This document shows, in pieces, positions 33,350 through 42,981 of a stretch of DNA of 64,000 nt. The notes below the pieces were generated by a model that was given only the letters and a program-made list of their open reading frames with translations, was not told where the DNA came from and did no database searches. Within the stretch, counting starts at the first letter, position 1; the number at the start of each line of letters is the position of its first letter. Origin of the DNA: Streptomyces sp. 1-11 (lineage in GTDB: Bacteria; Actinomycetota; Actinomycetes; Streptomycetales; Streptomycetaceae); the NCBI RefSeq assembly GCF_007176755.1, contig NZ_BJTV01000003.1:310001-374000 (forward strand). Reading direction: 5' to 3'. Both the position numbers and the translations under genes were made by a program.

Positions 33350-35692
33350 ATGAACGACGACGCTGAGCAGCAGCACCCCACTGAGGCGAACCCCGGATAC
33401 GCGGCCGGCCAGCTGGCCGCCGCCCTCCGTACGGCCGCCCTCCACCCGGACCCCGCGACCCGCCGGCGCGGCGCGGAACGCGGCCGCAGGTGGCGCGCCG
33501 TGCTGGACGGCATGGCGAACGGCCTGCTGGCGATCGGTTCCCGCACACCCGTGGCCGGCCTGCCCGCCTGGGTCACGCCCGAGGTGGTCCGGGGCGGCTT
33601 CGCCACCGGCGAGCCGAGCGCGGGCGGCCCGCTGCTCGACCACGAGACCGCCGCCGCGCGCCGCGCCGGCGTGCCCGCGACCCGGCGGGCGCTGTTCGCG
33701 CACCACCTGTCCGACGACGGGCTGGCACGGCTGCAGGCCCTGCTCGACAGCGGCCGCTACGAGGTGACCGTCCCCGAGGAGGCCGCGCTGCTCACCGTCG
33801 CCTGGCTGGTCCGGGCCGGGGAGCCGGCGGCGGCGCTCGACCTGGTGGAGGAGCTCGCGCCGTTCGCCGACCGGCTCCGGTTCGCCCCGCGGCCGTCGGA
33901 CCGGCCGGCGCCCCGGCCCGACGCCGTGCACCGCTCCACCGTCGCCGACGCCCGCGCGGCGCTCGCCGCCCGCCGTCCCAGCACGGCCGTCGAGACGCAG
34001 CGCGAGGCACTGGCGGTCTGGCAGCCGTTCGGCGACGAACTGCTGGCGCACTGGCTCGAGACGACGGACGAGCAGGGGCACATACACGTCCCCGGCCCCG
34101 CCGACCCGTGGCACGGCCGCTCCGCCGCGCTGCTGCGCCGCTACCGCGACCTCGCCCGGCGCCACACGTACTGCACCGGGCATCTGAGGGCCAAGGAGAA
34201 CCTGGGCGTGCTGCGCGGCGCGCTGGAGGAGACCGTCGCCGCACGGGAGCTCGCGCCGCGGCGGCTCGGGCTGCTGCGCCACGCCGTCGCCTCGATGGTC
34301 CGCAAGCGCGGGCTGCCCGGCTCCGCCGAGCACACCGCCCTGCGCCGACGGCAGGCCGCCCACGCCGCGCTGCCCTCCCACCACGCGCTGGCCGGCGTCG
34401 TCCTGGACCGCCTGTCCGGCCTGCCGCGGGACGGCGGGATCGACGAGGTGGAGACCGTCCTGGCGCCGGTGAGCGAGCCGGAGGCGGACCGGACCGGTGT
34501 GCCCGCGGGCGCCGTCGTCCCCGCGGCCGTGCGCCGGCCCGTGGAGGCGGCGCTCAGCGCACCCGTCGGCACCCTCGTGGAGCGCGGCGTCGTGCCGTCG
34601 GCGGAGGTGCTGGCCGAGCTGGTCCCCCGGATCGTCGCCGCCACCACCGCCGGGGCCCACCGCGACCCGGCCCTGCGGTCGCTGGCCGCCGCCAACTACC
34701 GCGCCTTCCGCAACCGCCGCTCCCTGCTGCTGCTCGACCTCCAGCGGCAGGTCCGGGTGGAGGAGCTGCCCTGGGTGCGGGCCGTGGCCGGCCGGCGGGA
34801 CGGATCCGGGGCGGACGAGGCGGCGGCCGGGGCGCTGCGGCGGCTCGGCGGGCTCGCGGTGCGCGCCTTCCCCGGCACGGTGCTGCCGAACCCGCTCGTC
34901 CGCGAGCTGGCGGTGCTGGGCCGCCAGGCCGAGCTGGGCGCGCCCTTCGTGGAGGAACTCGCGGCCGACATCTTCATGGGCGCCTTCACCCCGAAGTTCC
35001 TCACCGCCGCCCGGATCGCGGCCGAACTCCTCGGCGAGGGCTCGCTGTACGAGCGGTACTACGCCATCGACTACGCGGCGGTGCGCGACCTCGCCGTCGT
35101 CGAGGCGGCCGAGTCCCTCCGCGGGTCCCGGGGGGCCCGTACGTCCGCCGGGTTCGCCGCGCTGTGCCGGCGGCGGGCCGCGGAGTCGGCGCCGGGCACG
35201 GGGCGGTCCGGCTCCTCGGTCGCGAGGAACGGCACGGTGATCGAGCAGGCGCAGATCCTCACCACCCACAACCTGGCCACCCTGGTCCACCGGGTCGGCA
35301 TCGACCCCGGCGCCGGCTGGGACGACCTGGCCCTGCGCTGCTTCGGCACCGTGTGTCGGCGGACCCGGCGCGTCCACCGCGACCCGCGGCCGCTCGGCGC
35401 CGTCAAGGACGCCGCCTACGCCTGGCGGCAGATGGTGTTCCACCTGTCCCTGTGCCCGCCGGACCGGCAGCGGCGCACCCTGGACCGTGTCGCCGAGGAG
35501 TGCGCGCGGCAGCCCTGGCACGTCGCCGGACGGCTCGCCCCCGCCCTCACCGGGCTGCGTCAGGTCCTGTCCGGCGGGCAGGCGGACGACGGCGCCGGCC
35601 GCCGTCTGCTGGGCTGGAGCACCGGCGGCCACTGGCTCCTGGAGGAGCCGGCGCCCGGCCCGCACGAGCGCCGGGCGGCACGGCGGCCGTGA
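33350..35692 (+). CDS. Large Arg-rich protein of unknown function linked to tandem tRNA-like RNAs
   Basis: This 780-residue protein matches no family I recognise. It is rich in Ala, Arg and Leu, appears almost wholly helical, and has no signal peptide, membrane helix, nucleotide-binding loop or obvious catalytic motif. Distinct segments are WVTPEVVRGGFATG (about 65), HTYCTGHLRAKENLG (about 270), FPGTVLPNPLVREL (about 508), ADIFMGAFTPKFL (about 540) and NGTVIEQAQILTTHNLATL (about 627). ATG 33350 is the only start in frame after a TAG at 33206-33208. It directly follows tRNA-like element 2, leaving no Shine-Dalgarno sequence. Base composition equals that of its neighbours. The high Arg content would suit RNA binding, which is inference. 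Confidence 0.75.
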   Translation: MNDDAEQQHPTEANPGYAAGQLAAALRTAALHPDPATRRRGAERGRRWRAVLDGMANGLLAIGSRTPVAGLPAWVTPEVVRGGFATGEPSAGGPLLDHETAAARRAGVPATRRALFAHHLSDDGLARLQALLDSGRYEVTVPEEAALLTVAWLVRAGEPAAALDLVEELAPFADRLRFAPRPSDRPAPRPDAVHRSTVADARAALAARRPSTAVETQREALAVWQPFGDELLAHWLETTDEQGHIHVPGPADPWHGRSAALLRRYRDLARRHTYCTGHLRAKENLGVLRGALEETVAARELAPRRLGLLRHAVASMVRKRGLPGSAEHTALRRRQAAHAALPSHHALAGVVLDRLSGLPRDGGIDEVETVLAPVSEPEADRTGVPAGAVVPAAVRRPVEAALSAPVGTLVERGVVPSAEVLAELVPRIVAATTAGAHRDPALRSLAAANYRAFRNRRSLLLLDLQRQVRVEELPWVRAVAGRRDGSGADEAAAGALRRLGGLAVRAFPGTVLPNPLVRELAVLGRQAELGAPFVEELAADIFMGAFTPKFLTAARIAAELLGEGSLYERYYAIDYAAVRDLAVVEAAESLRGSRGARTSAGFAALCRRRAAESAPGTGRSGSSVARNGTVIEQAQILTTHNLATLVHRVGIDPGAGWDDLALRCFGTVCRRTRRVHRDPRPLGAVKDAAYAWRQMVFHLSLCPPDRQRRTLDRVAEECARQPWHVAGRLAPALTGLRQVLSGGQADDGAGRRLLGWSTGGHWLLEEPAPGPHERRAARRP

Positions 35693-35768
35693 CCCGCGGG
35701 CACTCGGCGACCGGGGCCGCGGAGCCGACAGGAGAGGCGGCGGCCGGGGCCGCGAGGCCGACAGAAGA

Positions 35769-35803
35769 GGGGGTGGCCGCGATCCGGGATCGCGGCCACC
35801 CCC
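35769..35803. terminator. Bidirectional terminator between the unknown gene and bkdC2
   Basis: A 16-bp perfect stem (35769-35784 with 35788-35803) sits in the 144-bp convergent gap, 34 bp from the bkdC2 stop codon. Confidence 0.8.
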
Positions 35804-35836
35804 CTCATGACCCGGAGGGACTCCGGGCCAACGCCG

Positions 35837-37252
35837 TCAGGCCCAGGTCATCAGCCGCTTGGGCTGCTCCAGGATCGCCGCCACGTCCGCCAGCACCTTG
35901 GAGCCCAGCTCGCCGTCGACCAGGCGGTGGTCGAAGCTCAGCGCGAGCGTCGTCACCTGGCGCGGCTTCACCTTGCCCTTGTGCACCCACGGCTGGAGCT
36001 TGATCGCGCCGACCGCGAGGATCGCGGACTCGCCGGGGTTGAGGATCGGCGTGCCGGTGTCGACGCCGAAGACGCCGACGTTGGTGATGGTGACCGTGCC
36101 GCCCTGCATCGCGGCCGGCGAGGTCCTGCCCTCGCGCGCCGTGGACACCAGCTCGCCCAGCGACTGCGCCAGTTGCGGCAGCGTCTTGGCGTCGGCGTCC
36201 TTGATGTTCGGCACGATCAGGCCGCGCGGGGTGGCGGCCGCGATGCCCAGGTTGACGTAGTGCTTGACCACGATCTCCTGGTTCGCCTCGTCCCAGGACG
36301 CGTTGATGTCCGGGTTGCGCCGGATGGCGACCAGCAGCGCCTTGGCGATCAGGAGCAGCGGGTTCACCCGCAGGCCCTGGAACTCCTTGTCCTGCTTGAG
36401 TTCCTCGACCAGCTTCATCGTGCGGGTCACGTCCACCGTCACGAACTCCGTGACGTGGGGCGCGGTGAAGGCGGAGCCGACCATCGCGGCCGCCGTCGCC
36501 TTGCGGACGCCCTTGACCGGGATCCGGGTCTCGCGCGCGCCGTCCTGGGCCGCGACGGCGGGCGCGGCGGCCGGAGCCGGGGCGGCGGGCGCCTCCACGG
36601 CCGGCGCGGCGGTCTCGGCGGCTGCCTTCGGCGCGGCGGCCGCGTGCACGTCCTCGCGGGTGATGACGCCGTCCGCGCCGGACGGGGTGATCGTGGCGAG
36701 GTCGACGCCGAGGTCCTTGGCCAGCTTACGCACCGGCGGCTTGGCCAGCGGACGGGACTCCGCCGGGGCCGCCGGGGCGCTGTGGCCGTTCAGCTCCGCC
36801 TGGACCGCCTGGGCGGCGGCCGGGACGCTGACCTCGGGGCCCTTGCGCGGACGGCGCTTGGTGGAGGTGGTGGCCACGCCGTAGCCGACCAGGACCGGCT
36901 GGCGGCCCGTCGGCTCGGGCTCCGGCGCCTCGGGCTCCGGCGCGGCGGCGGCCGCCTCCGGCTGCCCGGCGGGTGCCTGCGGCGCAGCACCGCCCGAGAC
37001 GTCCACCGCGATGATGGCCGTGCCCACGTCGACCGTGGTGCCCTCGGGGAAGCGGAGCTCGCGCACCACGCCGTCGTAGGGGATGGGGAGTTCGACGGCC
37101 GCCTTGGCGGTCTCGACCTCGCACACCACCTGGCCGTCGGTCACCGTGTCACCCGGCTGGACGTACCACTTGAGGATCTCGGCCTCGGTGAGTCCCTCGC
37201 CCACGTCGGGCATCTTGAACTCGCGTACGGATGCTTCCGTCATCGTCGTCAC
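35837..37252 (-). CDS. bkdC2: Branched-chain 2-oxoacid dehydrogenase E2 (dihydrolipoamide acyltransferase), cluster 2
   Basis: The 471-residue E2 core protein transfers the acyl group from lipoamide to CoA. It has a lipoyl domain (lysine in VETAKAAVELP, about residue 45), a Pro/Ala-rich linker and an E3/E1-binding domain (about 170-205, RKLAKDLGVDLATI). The catalytic domain ends with SFDHRLVDGELG (His and Asp of HxxxDG). GTG 37252, 7 nt after AGGAG, is preferred; ATG 37243 (MTEASVREFKMPDVGEG) is the alternative. It is the last gene of the bkdA2-B2-C2 operon, 11 bp after bkdB2. Confidence 0.9.
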   Translation of the reverse strand: MTTMTEASVREFKMPDVGEGLTEAEILKWYVQPGDTVTDGQVVCEVETAKAAVELPIPYDGVVRELRFPEGTTVDVGTAIIAVDVSGGAAPQAPAGQPEAAAAAPEPEAPEPEPTGRQPVLVGYGVATTSTKRRPRKGPEVSVPAAAQAVQAELNGHSAPAAPAESRPLAKPPVRKLAKDLGVDLATITPSGADGVITREDVHAAAAPKAAAETAAPAVEAPAAPAPAAAPAVAAQDGARETRIPVKGVRKATAAAMVGSAFTAPHVTEFVTVDVTRTMKLVEELKQDKEFQGLRVNPLLLIAKALLVAIRRNPDINASWDEANQEIVVKHYVNLGIAAATPRGLIVPNIKDADAKTLPQLAQSLGELVSTAREGRTSPAAMQGGTVTITNVGVFGVDTGTPILNPGESAILAVGAIKLQPWVHKGKVKPRQVTTLALSFDHRLVDGELGSKVLADVAAILEQPKRLMTWA

Positions 37253-37263
37253 GAACCCTCTCC

Positions 37264-38241
<978 letters not shown>

Positions 38242-38242
38242 C

Positions 38243-39430
38243 TCAGTGACCCCCCTCTGCGTCCGCGAACGACGCCTGGTAGGCGGCGAACTGGGCTCGC
38301 TCCTCGTCGACGAGCGCGTGCCCGTCCGCGTACACGTTCTCGAAGATGGCGAAGTGGTCCGGGTCCGGCATGGCGCGGACCGCTTCACGCACCCGCCTGC
38401 CCAACGCCTCGGACTCGGTCTCGAGTTCCGCGAAGAATCCCTCGTCCGCGTGATTCGAGGCCTCCAGGAACCGGCGCAGGCGCAGGATCGGGTCCTTCGC
38501 CTCCCAGGCCAGCCGCTCCTCGTCGCCCCGGTACCGGCTGGGGTCGTCGGAGGTGGTGTGGGCGCCCATGCGGTAGGTGTACGCCTCGACCAGGGTGGGG
38601 CCCTCGCCGTTGCGGGCGCGCTCCAGGGCCCACTTGGTGACCGCGAGGCAGGCCAGCACGTCGTTGCCGTCCACCCGCACGCCCGGGAAGCCGAAGCCCT
38701 GGGCGCGCTGGTAGAGCGGCACCCGGCTCTGCTTCTCGGTGGGCTCGGAGATCGCCCACTGGTTGTTCTGGCAGAAGAACACCACCGGCGCGTTGTAGAC
38801 CGCGGAGAAGGTGAACGATTCGGCCACGTCGCCCTGGCTGGAGGCGCCGTCGCCGAAGTAGGCGATGACGGCCGAGTCGGCGCCGTCCTTGGCCACGCCC
38901 ATCGCGTATCCCGTGGCGTGCAGCGTCTGGGAGCCGATGACGATCGTGTACAGGTGGAAGTTGTTGCCGTTCGGGTCCCAGCCGCCGTTGTTCACGCCGC
39001 GGAACATCCCGAGCAGGTTGGTGGGGTCGACCCCGCGGCACCAGGCGACGCCGTGCTCGCGGTAGGTCGGGAAGACGTAGTCGTCGTCGCGCAGGGCCCG
39101 GCCGGAGCCGATCTGCGCGGCCTCCTGGCCGAGCAGCGAGGCCCACAGGCCCAGCTCGCCCTGGCGCTGCAGCGCGGTGGCCTCGGCGTCGAAGCGCCGG
39201 GTGAGCACCATGTCGCGGTACAGGCCGCGCAGCTCGTCGGGGGTGATCCCGTCGACGTAGCCGTCGTACTCGGCGTTCTTGACCCGCTCGCCCTCGGGCG
39301 TCAGCAGCTGCACCAGCTCCGGCTCCGTGCTCTTCCGGGTGGTGCGAGTGGTGCGCTTGGTGCCGGTGGTGCCGGCCTTGCCTGCGGCGCTGCGTCGCGG
39401 CTTGCGCGCGGCACTGCTGTCCACGGTCAC
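38243..39430 (-). CDS. bkdA2: Branched-chain 2-oxoacid dehydrogenase E1 alpha, cluster 2
   Basis: The 395-residue alpha subunit binds thiamine diphosphate through YFGDGASSQGDVAES...QNNQWAIS. It has the conserved LLGQEAAQIGSGRAL and the phosphorylation-loop-like YRMGAHTTSDDPSRYRG. The first 45 residues are a basic, Thr/Arg-rich extension (RKPRRSAAGKAGTTGTKRT) not present in cluster 1. GTG 39430 follows GGAGGA by 6 nt. It heads the operon behind a 503-bp control region. Confidence 0.93.
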   Translation of the reverse strand: MTVDSSAARKPRRSAAGKAGTTGTKRTTRTTRKSTEPELVQLLTPEGERVKNAEYDGYVDGITPDELRGLYRDMVLTRRFDAEATALQRQGELGLWASLLGQEAAQIGSGRALRDDDYVFPTYREHGVAWCRGVDPTNLLGMFRGVNNGGWDPNGNNFHLYTIVIGSQTLHATGYAMGVAKDGADSAVIAYFGDGASSQGDVAESFTFSAVYNAPVVFFCQNNQWAISEPTEKQSRVPLYQRAQGFGFPGVRVDGNDVLACLAVTKWALERARNGEGPTLVEAYTYRMGAHTTSDDPSRYRGDEERLAWEAKDPILRLRRFLEASNHADEGFFAELETESEALGRRVREAVRAMPDPDHFAIFENVYADGHALVDEERAQFAAYQASFADAEGGH

Positions 39431-39933
39431 GTGTGCTCCTCCGTCGTTCCGGCCCCCGGGGTTGCCGGTAGGCCAGTGCGGCTCACCTGTTCTCGACCAC
39501 CGGGCACGGGGTGGGTGCCACTCGGCCGGGAACAGGCGTGACAGGTGCCCCGGCGAGCGCCCTGCGACGTTTACGTTACCCAGTGCTCCACATATCTGTG
39601 AAACCCCTCCTGACCTGCGTTTTTGCTTGGATTTCCAAGTAAATCCGCAGGGGGCGGAAGGTCGCTGGTCACAGCCTTGCAGGAGGCCGGAGCAACGGCA
39701 CGTTATCCCGGCGACCCCGGACACGGGAAGAGTCGACTTGTGACTCGCGCCTCGCGGGCGAAAGTAGATAATTCCGGACATGACCGTTGCACCGTCTCAC
39801 AATACGGGACGGAATCCTGGACAGCCGGAGGTGCGGTTCACGCGTGCGCAACCTGTGACCAAAAGCGATCACCGATGACAGAGTGTGACAAGCCGCAGCT
39901 CACAGCGTCTTTTGGTGCCCTAGCATCTGGGGC
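39431..39933. promoter_or_regulatory. Control region between bkdA2 and the phosphotransferase-like gene
   Basis: No gene is supported in this 503-bp divergent gap. It is clearly less GC-rich than its surroundings between about 39595 and 39800. It contains nested palindromes (39626-39646), a TAGATAAT -10-like sequence at 39765-39772 and TAGCAT at 39921-39926. It should hold the bkdA2 promoter on the minus strand. Confidence 0.6.
39626..39646. promoter_or_regulatory. Nested palindromes upstream of bkdA2
   Basis: CTTGGATTTCCAAG (39626-39639) is a perfect 14-bp palindrome. It overlaps a second one, GGATTT-N6-AAATCC (39629-39646). The AT-rich core in a GC-rich genome, about 200 bp upstream of bkdA2, suggests an operator. 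BkdR (Lrp family) is a reasonable candidate, but no matching sequence was noticed by eye at the bkdA1 promoter. Confidence 0.45.
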
Positions 39934-39934
39934 G
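39921..39934 (+). promoter_or_regulatory. Possible leaderless promoter of the phosphotransferase-like gene
   Basis: TAGCAT at 39921-39926 ends 7 nt before GTG 39934. No ribosome-binding site precedes the GTG, which suggests a leaderless mRNA. Confidence 0.4.
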
Positions 39935-40977
39935 TGCCGCGCTCTTGTGTACCACCCTCTGTACCCCACGCGCCCCCTCTGGGCGCTCTGCTGCGCCTCT
40001 ACGCCGCCGGTACCGCCCTCGCCTGCGAACCCGTCGATCAGGGCCTGCTGAACCGCGGCTACCGGGTCCGCACCACCCGCGGACGCTACTTCCTCAAGCA
40101 CCACTTCGATCCGGACACCGCCGACCCGGCCGCCATCGAGCGCCGGCACCGGGCCACCCAGCGCCTGGCCGACCTCGGCGTCCCCGTCGCCCAGCCGCTC
40201 GCCCACCGCGACGGCCGCACGGTCGCCGTCGTGCGCGGCCACGCCTACGCCCTGCACCCCTGGATCGACGGCCGGCACCGCCACGGCGGCCAGCTCACCC
40301 GCTCCGAGAGCGCCCGCCTGGGGGCCCTCCTGGGCGCCGTGCACGCCTGTCTTGAGCGGGTGATGCCGCCCAAGGGGCGCACCCGCCCGGCGAGCGGCCC
40401 GCATCCCGTCGAGAGCGCCGACCCGGCCGACACCTTCGCCCTGATCGACGAGCTGCTCGGCCGCGTCCGCCGCCACCGCCCCGCCGACGCCTTCGACGAG
40501 CTCGCCCGCCACCGGCTCCTGGAACGCCGCGACCTGCTGGAGCAGCACGCCGCGCGGCGCCCGCCGCGCGGCGGCCCGGTCGGCTGGGTGCACGGCGACT
40601 TCCACCCCTTCAACCTGCTCTACAAGGACGACGCGCCCGCCGCCATCGTCGACTGGGACCGGCTGGGCGTGCAGCCCCGCGCCGAGGAGGCCGTGCGCGC
40701 CGCCGCGATCTTCTTCGTACGGCCCGCGGGCGCGCTGGACCTGCCGAAGGTGCGGGCCTACGCGCGCGCGTACCGGCGCGCGGCCCACGCCACGGCGTCC
40801 GAGCTGGCGGCGGCCGTGCACCGGGTGTGGTGGGAGCGGCTCAACGACTTCTGGATGCTGCGCTGGCACTACGAGCGCGGCGACACCCGGGCCGACTGCC
40901 AGTTCCCGGCCGCCTCGGCGCTCGCGGTCTGGTGGACGCGCGAGTACGAGGCGGTGTGCGACGCCTTCGCCGGGTGA
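39934..40977 (+). CDS. Aminoglycoside phosphotransferase-fold (APH/choline kinase-like) protein
   Basis: The 347-residue kinase-like protein has the APH signatures: N-lobe YFLKHHF lysine (about residue 48), Brenner motif VHGDFHPFNLLY and metal motif AIVDWDRLG. Members phosphorylate small molecules such as choline, homoserine, fructosamine or aminoglycosides, so the substrate cannot be assigned from sequence. It stands alone, with a very strong terminator after it. GTG 39934 is the start; homology begins around residue 25. Confidence 0.82.
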   Translation: MPRSCVPPSVPHAPPLGALLRLYAAGTALACEPVDQGLLNRGYRVRTTRGRYFLKHHFDPDTADPAAIERRHRATQRLADLGVPVAQPLAHRDGRTVAVVRGHAYALHPWIDGRHRHGGQLTRSESARLGALLGAVHACLERVMPPKGRTRPASGPHPVESADPADTFALIDELLGRVRRHRPADAFDELARHRLLERRDLLEQHAARRPPRGGPVGWVHGDFHPFNLLYKDDAPAAIVDWDRLGVQPRAEEAVRAAAIFFVRPAGALDLPKVRAYARAYRRAAHATASELAAAVHRVWWERLNDFWMLRWHYERGDTRADCQFPAASALAVWWTREYEAVCDAFAG

Positions 40978-40997
40978 GGGCGCGGGGCGCGGAACGC

Positions 40998-41035
40998 CGC
41001 GCGCGCGGATGAGCCGTGGCTCATCCGCGCGCGCG
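40998..41035. terminator. Bidirectional terminator, 18-bp stem
   Basis: Positions 40998-41015 pair perfectly with 41018-41035. The stem lies between the convergent phosphotransferase-like gene and Ser/Thr kinase gene. Confidence 0.85.
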
Positions 41036-41057
41036 GGAGTGGTTCAGCCGGGCCGGC

Positions 41058-42638
41058 TCAGGGCGACACCGGGGCCGACGGTGTGACGCCCCCGTCCGAG
41101 CCCTCCGTGGCGCCGCCGTCGGTGCCGTCCGTGGCCCCGCCGTCGGTGCCGCCGTCCGTCGGGTCCGTCGGCTGCGACTGCGTGGGCCCCGGGTCCGACG
41201 GCTCGTTGCTCGGCTCCGTGGTGGCCGTCTGGGACGGGGTGTACGAGGGGGTGTAGGACGGCGTTCCCCAGTTGGAGCCGCTGCCGTTGTCCGTCCCCTT
41301 GTCGGTGGCCGGGTCCGTGGCCCTGCCGGTGTTGTCGTCGGACGGCGACTCGGAGGCCGTCTCGTCCTTCGTGGCCTTGGAGTGGGTCGGCGTCGGCGTG
41401 GTCCCGCCGCCGCTGTCGCCGTTGTTGTGGTTGAGCGCCAGCGCGACACCGGCCGCGATCGCGATCACGGCGAGCACGGCGAGGATCCACAGCTTGCCGC
41501 GGCCGCTGCCCCGGTTGCCGTGCCCCTCGAAGCCGCCGTCGTCGCCCCCGTACCCGGAGGGAAGGATCGGCTGCGGGATCTGCGCGGTGCCGGCGCCGAA
41601 GTCGCCGGGCTGCTGCATCACCGCCGTCCCCGCGAAGCCGGCCGCCGCGGCGTGCCGGCCGTCGTGCGCGTCCACCGGCCCGGTGTTCCAGGTGCCGGTG
41701 TGGCCGCCCTGCTCGTACAGCATCTGCAGGCCGTACTGGATCAGGCCGCGCATCTCCTCGGCGGTCTGGAACCGGTCGTCGGGCTCCTTGGCGAGCGAGC
41801 GCATCACCAGGCCGTCCAGCTCCGGCGGACAGGCGTCGGAGGCCTCGGAGGGCGGGGTGGGGATGTCCTGGACGTGCTGGTAGACCACCGAGAGCGGGGT
41901 CTCACCGGTGAAGGGCGGCCGCAGGGCGAGGAGCTCGTACAGCAGGCAGCCGGTCGCGTACAGGTCGGAGCGGTGGTCGACGGCCTTGCCGAGCGCCTGC
42001 TCGGGGGAGAGGTACTGCGGGGTGCCCATCACCATGCCGGTCTGCGTCATGGTCGTCGACGCGCCGTGCAGCGCGCGGGCGATGCCGAAGTCCATCACCT
42101 TCACGGCGCCGTTGTCGGTGATGATGACGTTGGCGGGCTTGATGTCGCGGTGCACGATGCCGTGCTGGTGCGAGTAGGCGAGCGCCTCCAGCACCCCGGA
42201 GACGATGATCAGGGCCTGCTCGGGGCCCGGCGCCTCGGCGTTGAGCAGCAGGTCGCGGATGGTGCGGCCCTCGACCAGCTCCATCACGATGTACGGCACC
42301 GACTGACCGCCCACGACGTCCTCGCCGGAGTCGTACACGGCGACGATCGCGTGGTGGTTGAGCCCGGCCACCGACTGGGCCTCACGCGTGAAGCGGGCCT
42401 TGGAGACCGGGTCCTCGGCCAGGTCGGCGCGGAGCAGCTTCACCGCGACCGTGCGGCCCAGTCGGACGTCCTCGGCCGCGAAGACCTCGGCCATGCCGCC
42501 CCGGCCCAGCCGGTGGGTCAGCCGGTACCGGCCGTCGCCGACGAGCCCGCCGTTGCCCCACATCTCCGGCGTCTCTGACATGCCGCCGCCAGTCGCCTCG
42601 GGGTCGGACGGGCCCTGGGCGCTGTGCGTCTGTGCCAT
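41058..42638 (-). CDS. Membrane Ser/Thr protein kinase
   Basis: The 526-residue protein has an N-terminal Hanks-type kinase domain (about 35-300) with glycine loop LGRGGMAEVF, catalytic VHRDIKPANV and DFGIA. A Gly/Pro-containing linker and one membrane helix (about 385-405, ILAVLAVIAIAAGVALAL) follow. The extracellular tail is Ser/Thr/Asp/Pro-rich and has no PASTA repeat, so it may be a low-complexity sensor or wall-contact segment. It is divergent from a second, related kinase across a 343-bp gap. Targets are unknown. Confidence 0.92.
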   Translation of the reverse strand: MAQTHSAQGPSDPEATGGGMSETPEMWGNGGLVGDGRYRLTHRLGRGGMAEVFAAEDVRLGRTVAVKLLRADLAEDPVSKARFTREAQSVAGLNHHAIVAVYDSGEDVVGGQSVPYIVMELVEGRTIRDLLLNAEAPGPEQALIIVSGVLEALAYSHQHGIVHRDIKPANVIITDNGAVKVMDFGIARALHGASTTMTQTGMVMGTPQYLSPEQALGKAVDHRSDLYATGCLLYELLALRPPFTGETPLSVVYQHVQDIPTPPSEASDACPPELDGLVMRSLAKEPDDRFQTAEEMRGLIQYGLQMLYEQGGHTGTWNTGPVDAHDGRHAAAAGFAGTAVMQQPGDFGAGTAQIPQPILPSGYGGDDGGFEGHGNRGSGRGKLWILAVLAVIAIAAGVALALNHNNGDSGGGTTPTPTHSKATKDETASESPSDDNTGRATDPATDKGTDNGSGSNWGTPSYTPSYTPSQTATTEPSNEPSDPGPTQSQPTDPTDGGTDGGATDGTDGGATEGSDGGVTPSAPVSP

Positions 42639-42981
42639 CGGTCCTCGCCGTCGTTTCTGCCCGCGGTGCGCGCGGTGTTGTCACGGTCTCCGTCGGCCAC
42701 GCTACAGCCTCCGCGTCCGCCTCCGGTCCGGAACCGGAACCGGAAGCGGCCCGAGACGGACCGGTCATGAAACCCCCAGCACGCGCTCTCGTGCAAATTC
42801 TGTGCACCGCTCGTACGTCCGCTGTAACGCTTACGCGACGCTTCTTTCGCGTACGGTCACGGAACGGGCACCGAGCTTGACGTGTCGGTGCCCTCGGGCA
42901 GACTTGGCCGGGAATGAGACATTCGATCAAGGCATGTTCGCCCAGCGAAGGCGCCGGACGGCCAGTGGGGGACGCGGAGAG
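42639..42981. promoter_or_regulatory. Divergent promoter region of the two Ser/Thr kinase genes
   Basis: No gene is supported here. It contains the inverted repeat GTGCA-N7-TGCAC (42791-42807) and a promoter candidate for the rightward kinase, TTGACG (42877-42882) with AGACTT (42900-42905) at 17 bp. It also holds the 9-bp inverted repeat listed separately. Confidence 0.5.
42866..42893. promoter_or_regulatory. Perfect 9-bp inverted repeat spanning a -35 box
   Basis: GGGCACCGA (42866-42874) and TCGGTGCCC (42885-42893) enclose 10 bp that contain TTGACG. A dimeric regulator bound here would cover the -35 of the rightward kinase promoter. Confidence 0.55.

Noticed and set aside
33199..35692. tRNA-borne attachment site of an integrated element
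   Set aside because: No integrase, no second repeat of the tRNA-like end beyond the tandem copy, and base composition equals the chromosome.
36726..37124. Separate small protein in another frame over the bkdC2 linker
   Set aside because: Out-of-frame translation of a Pro/Ala-rich linker, without homology or ribosome-binding site.
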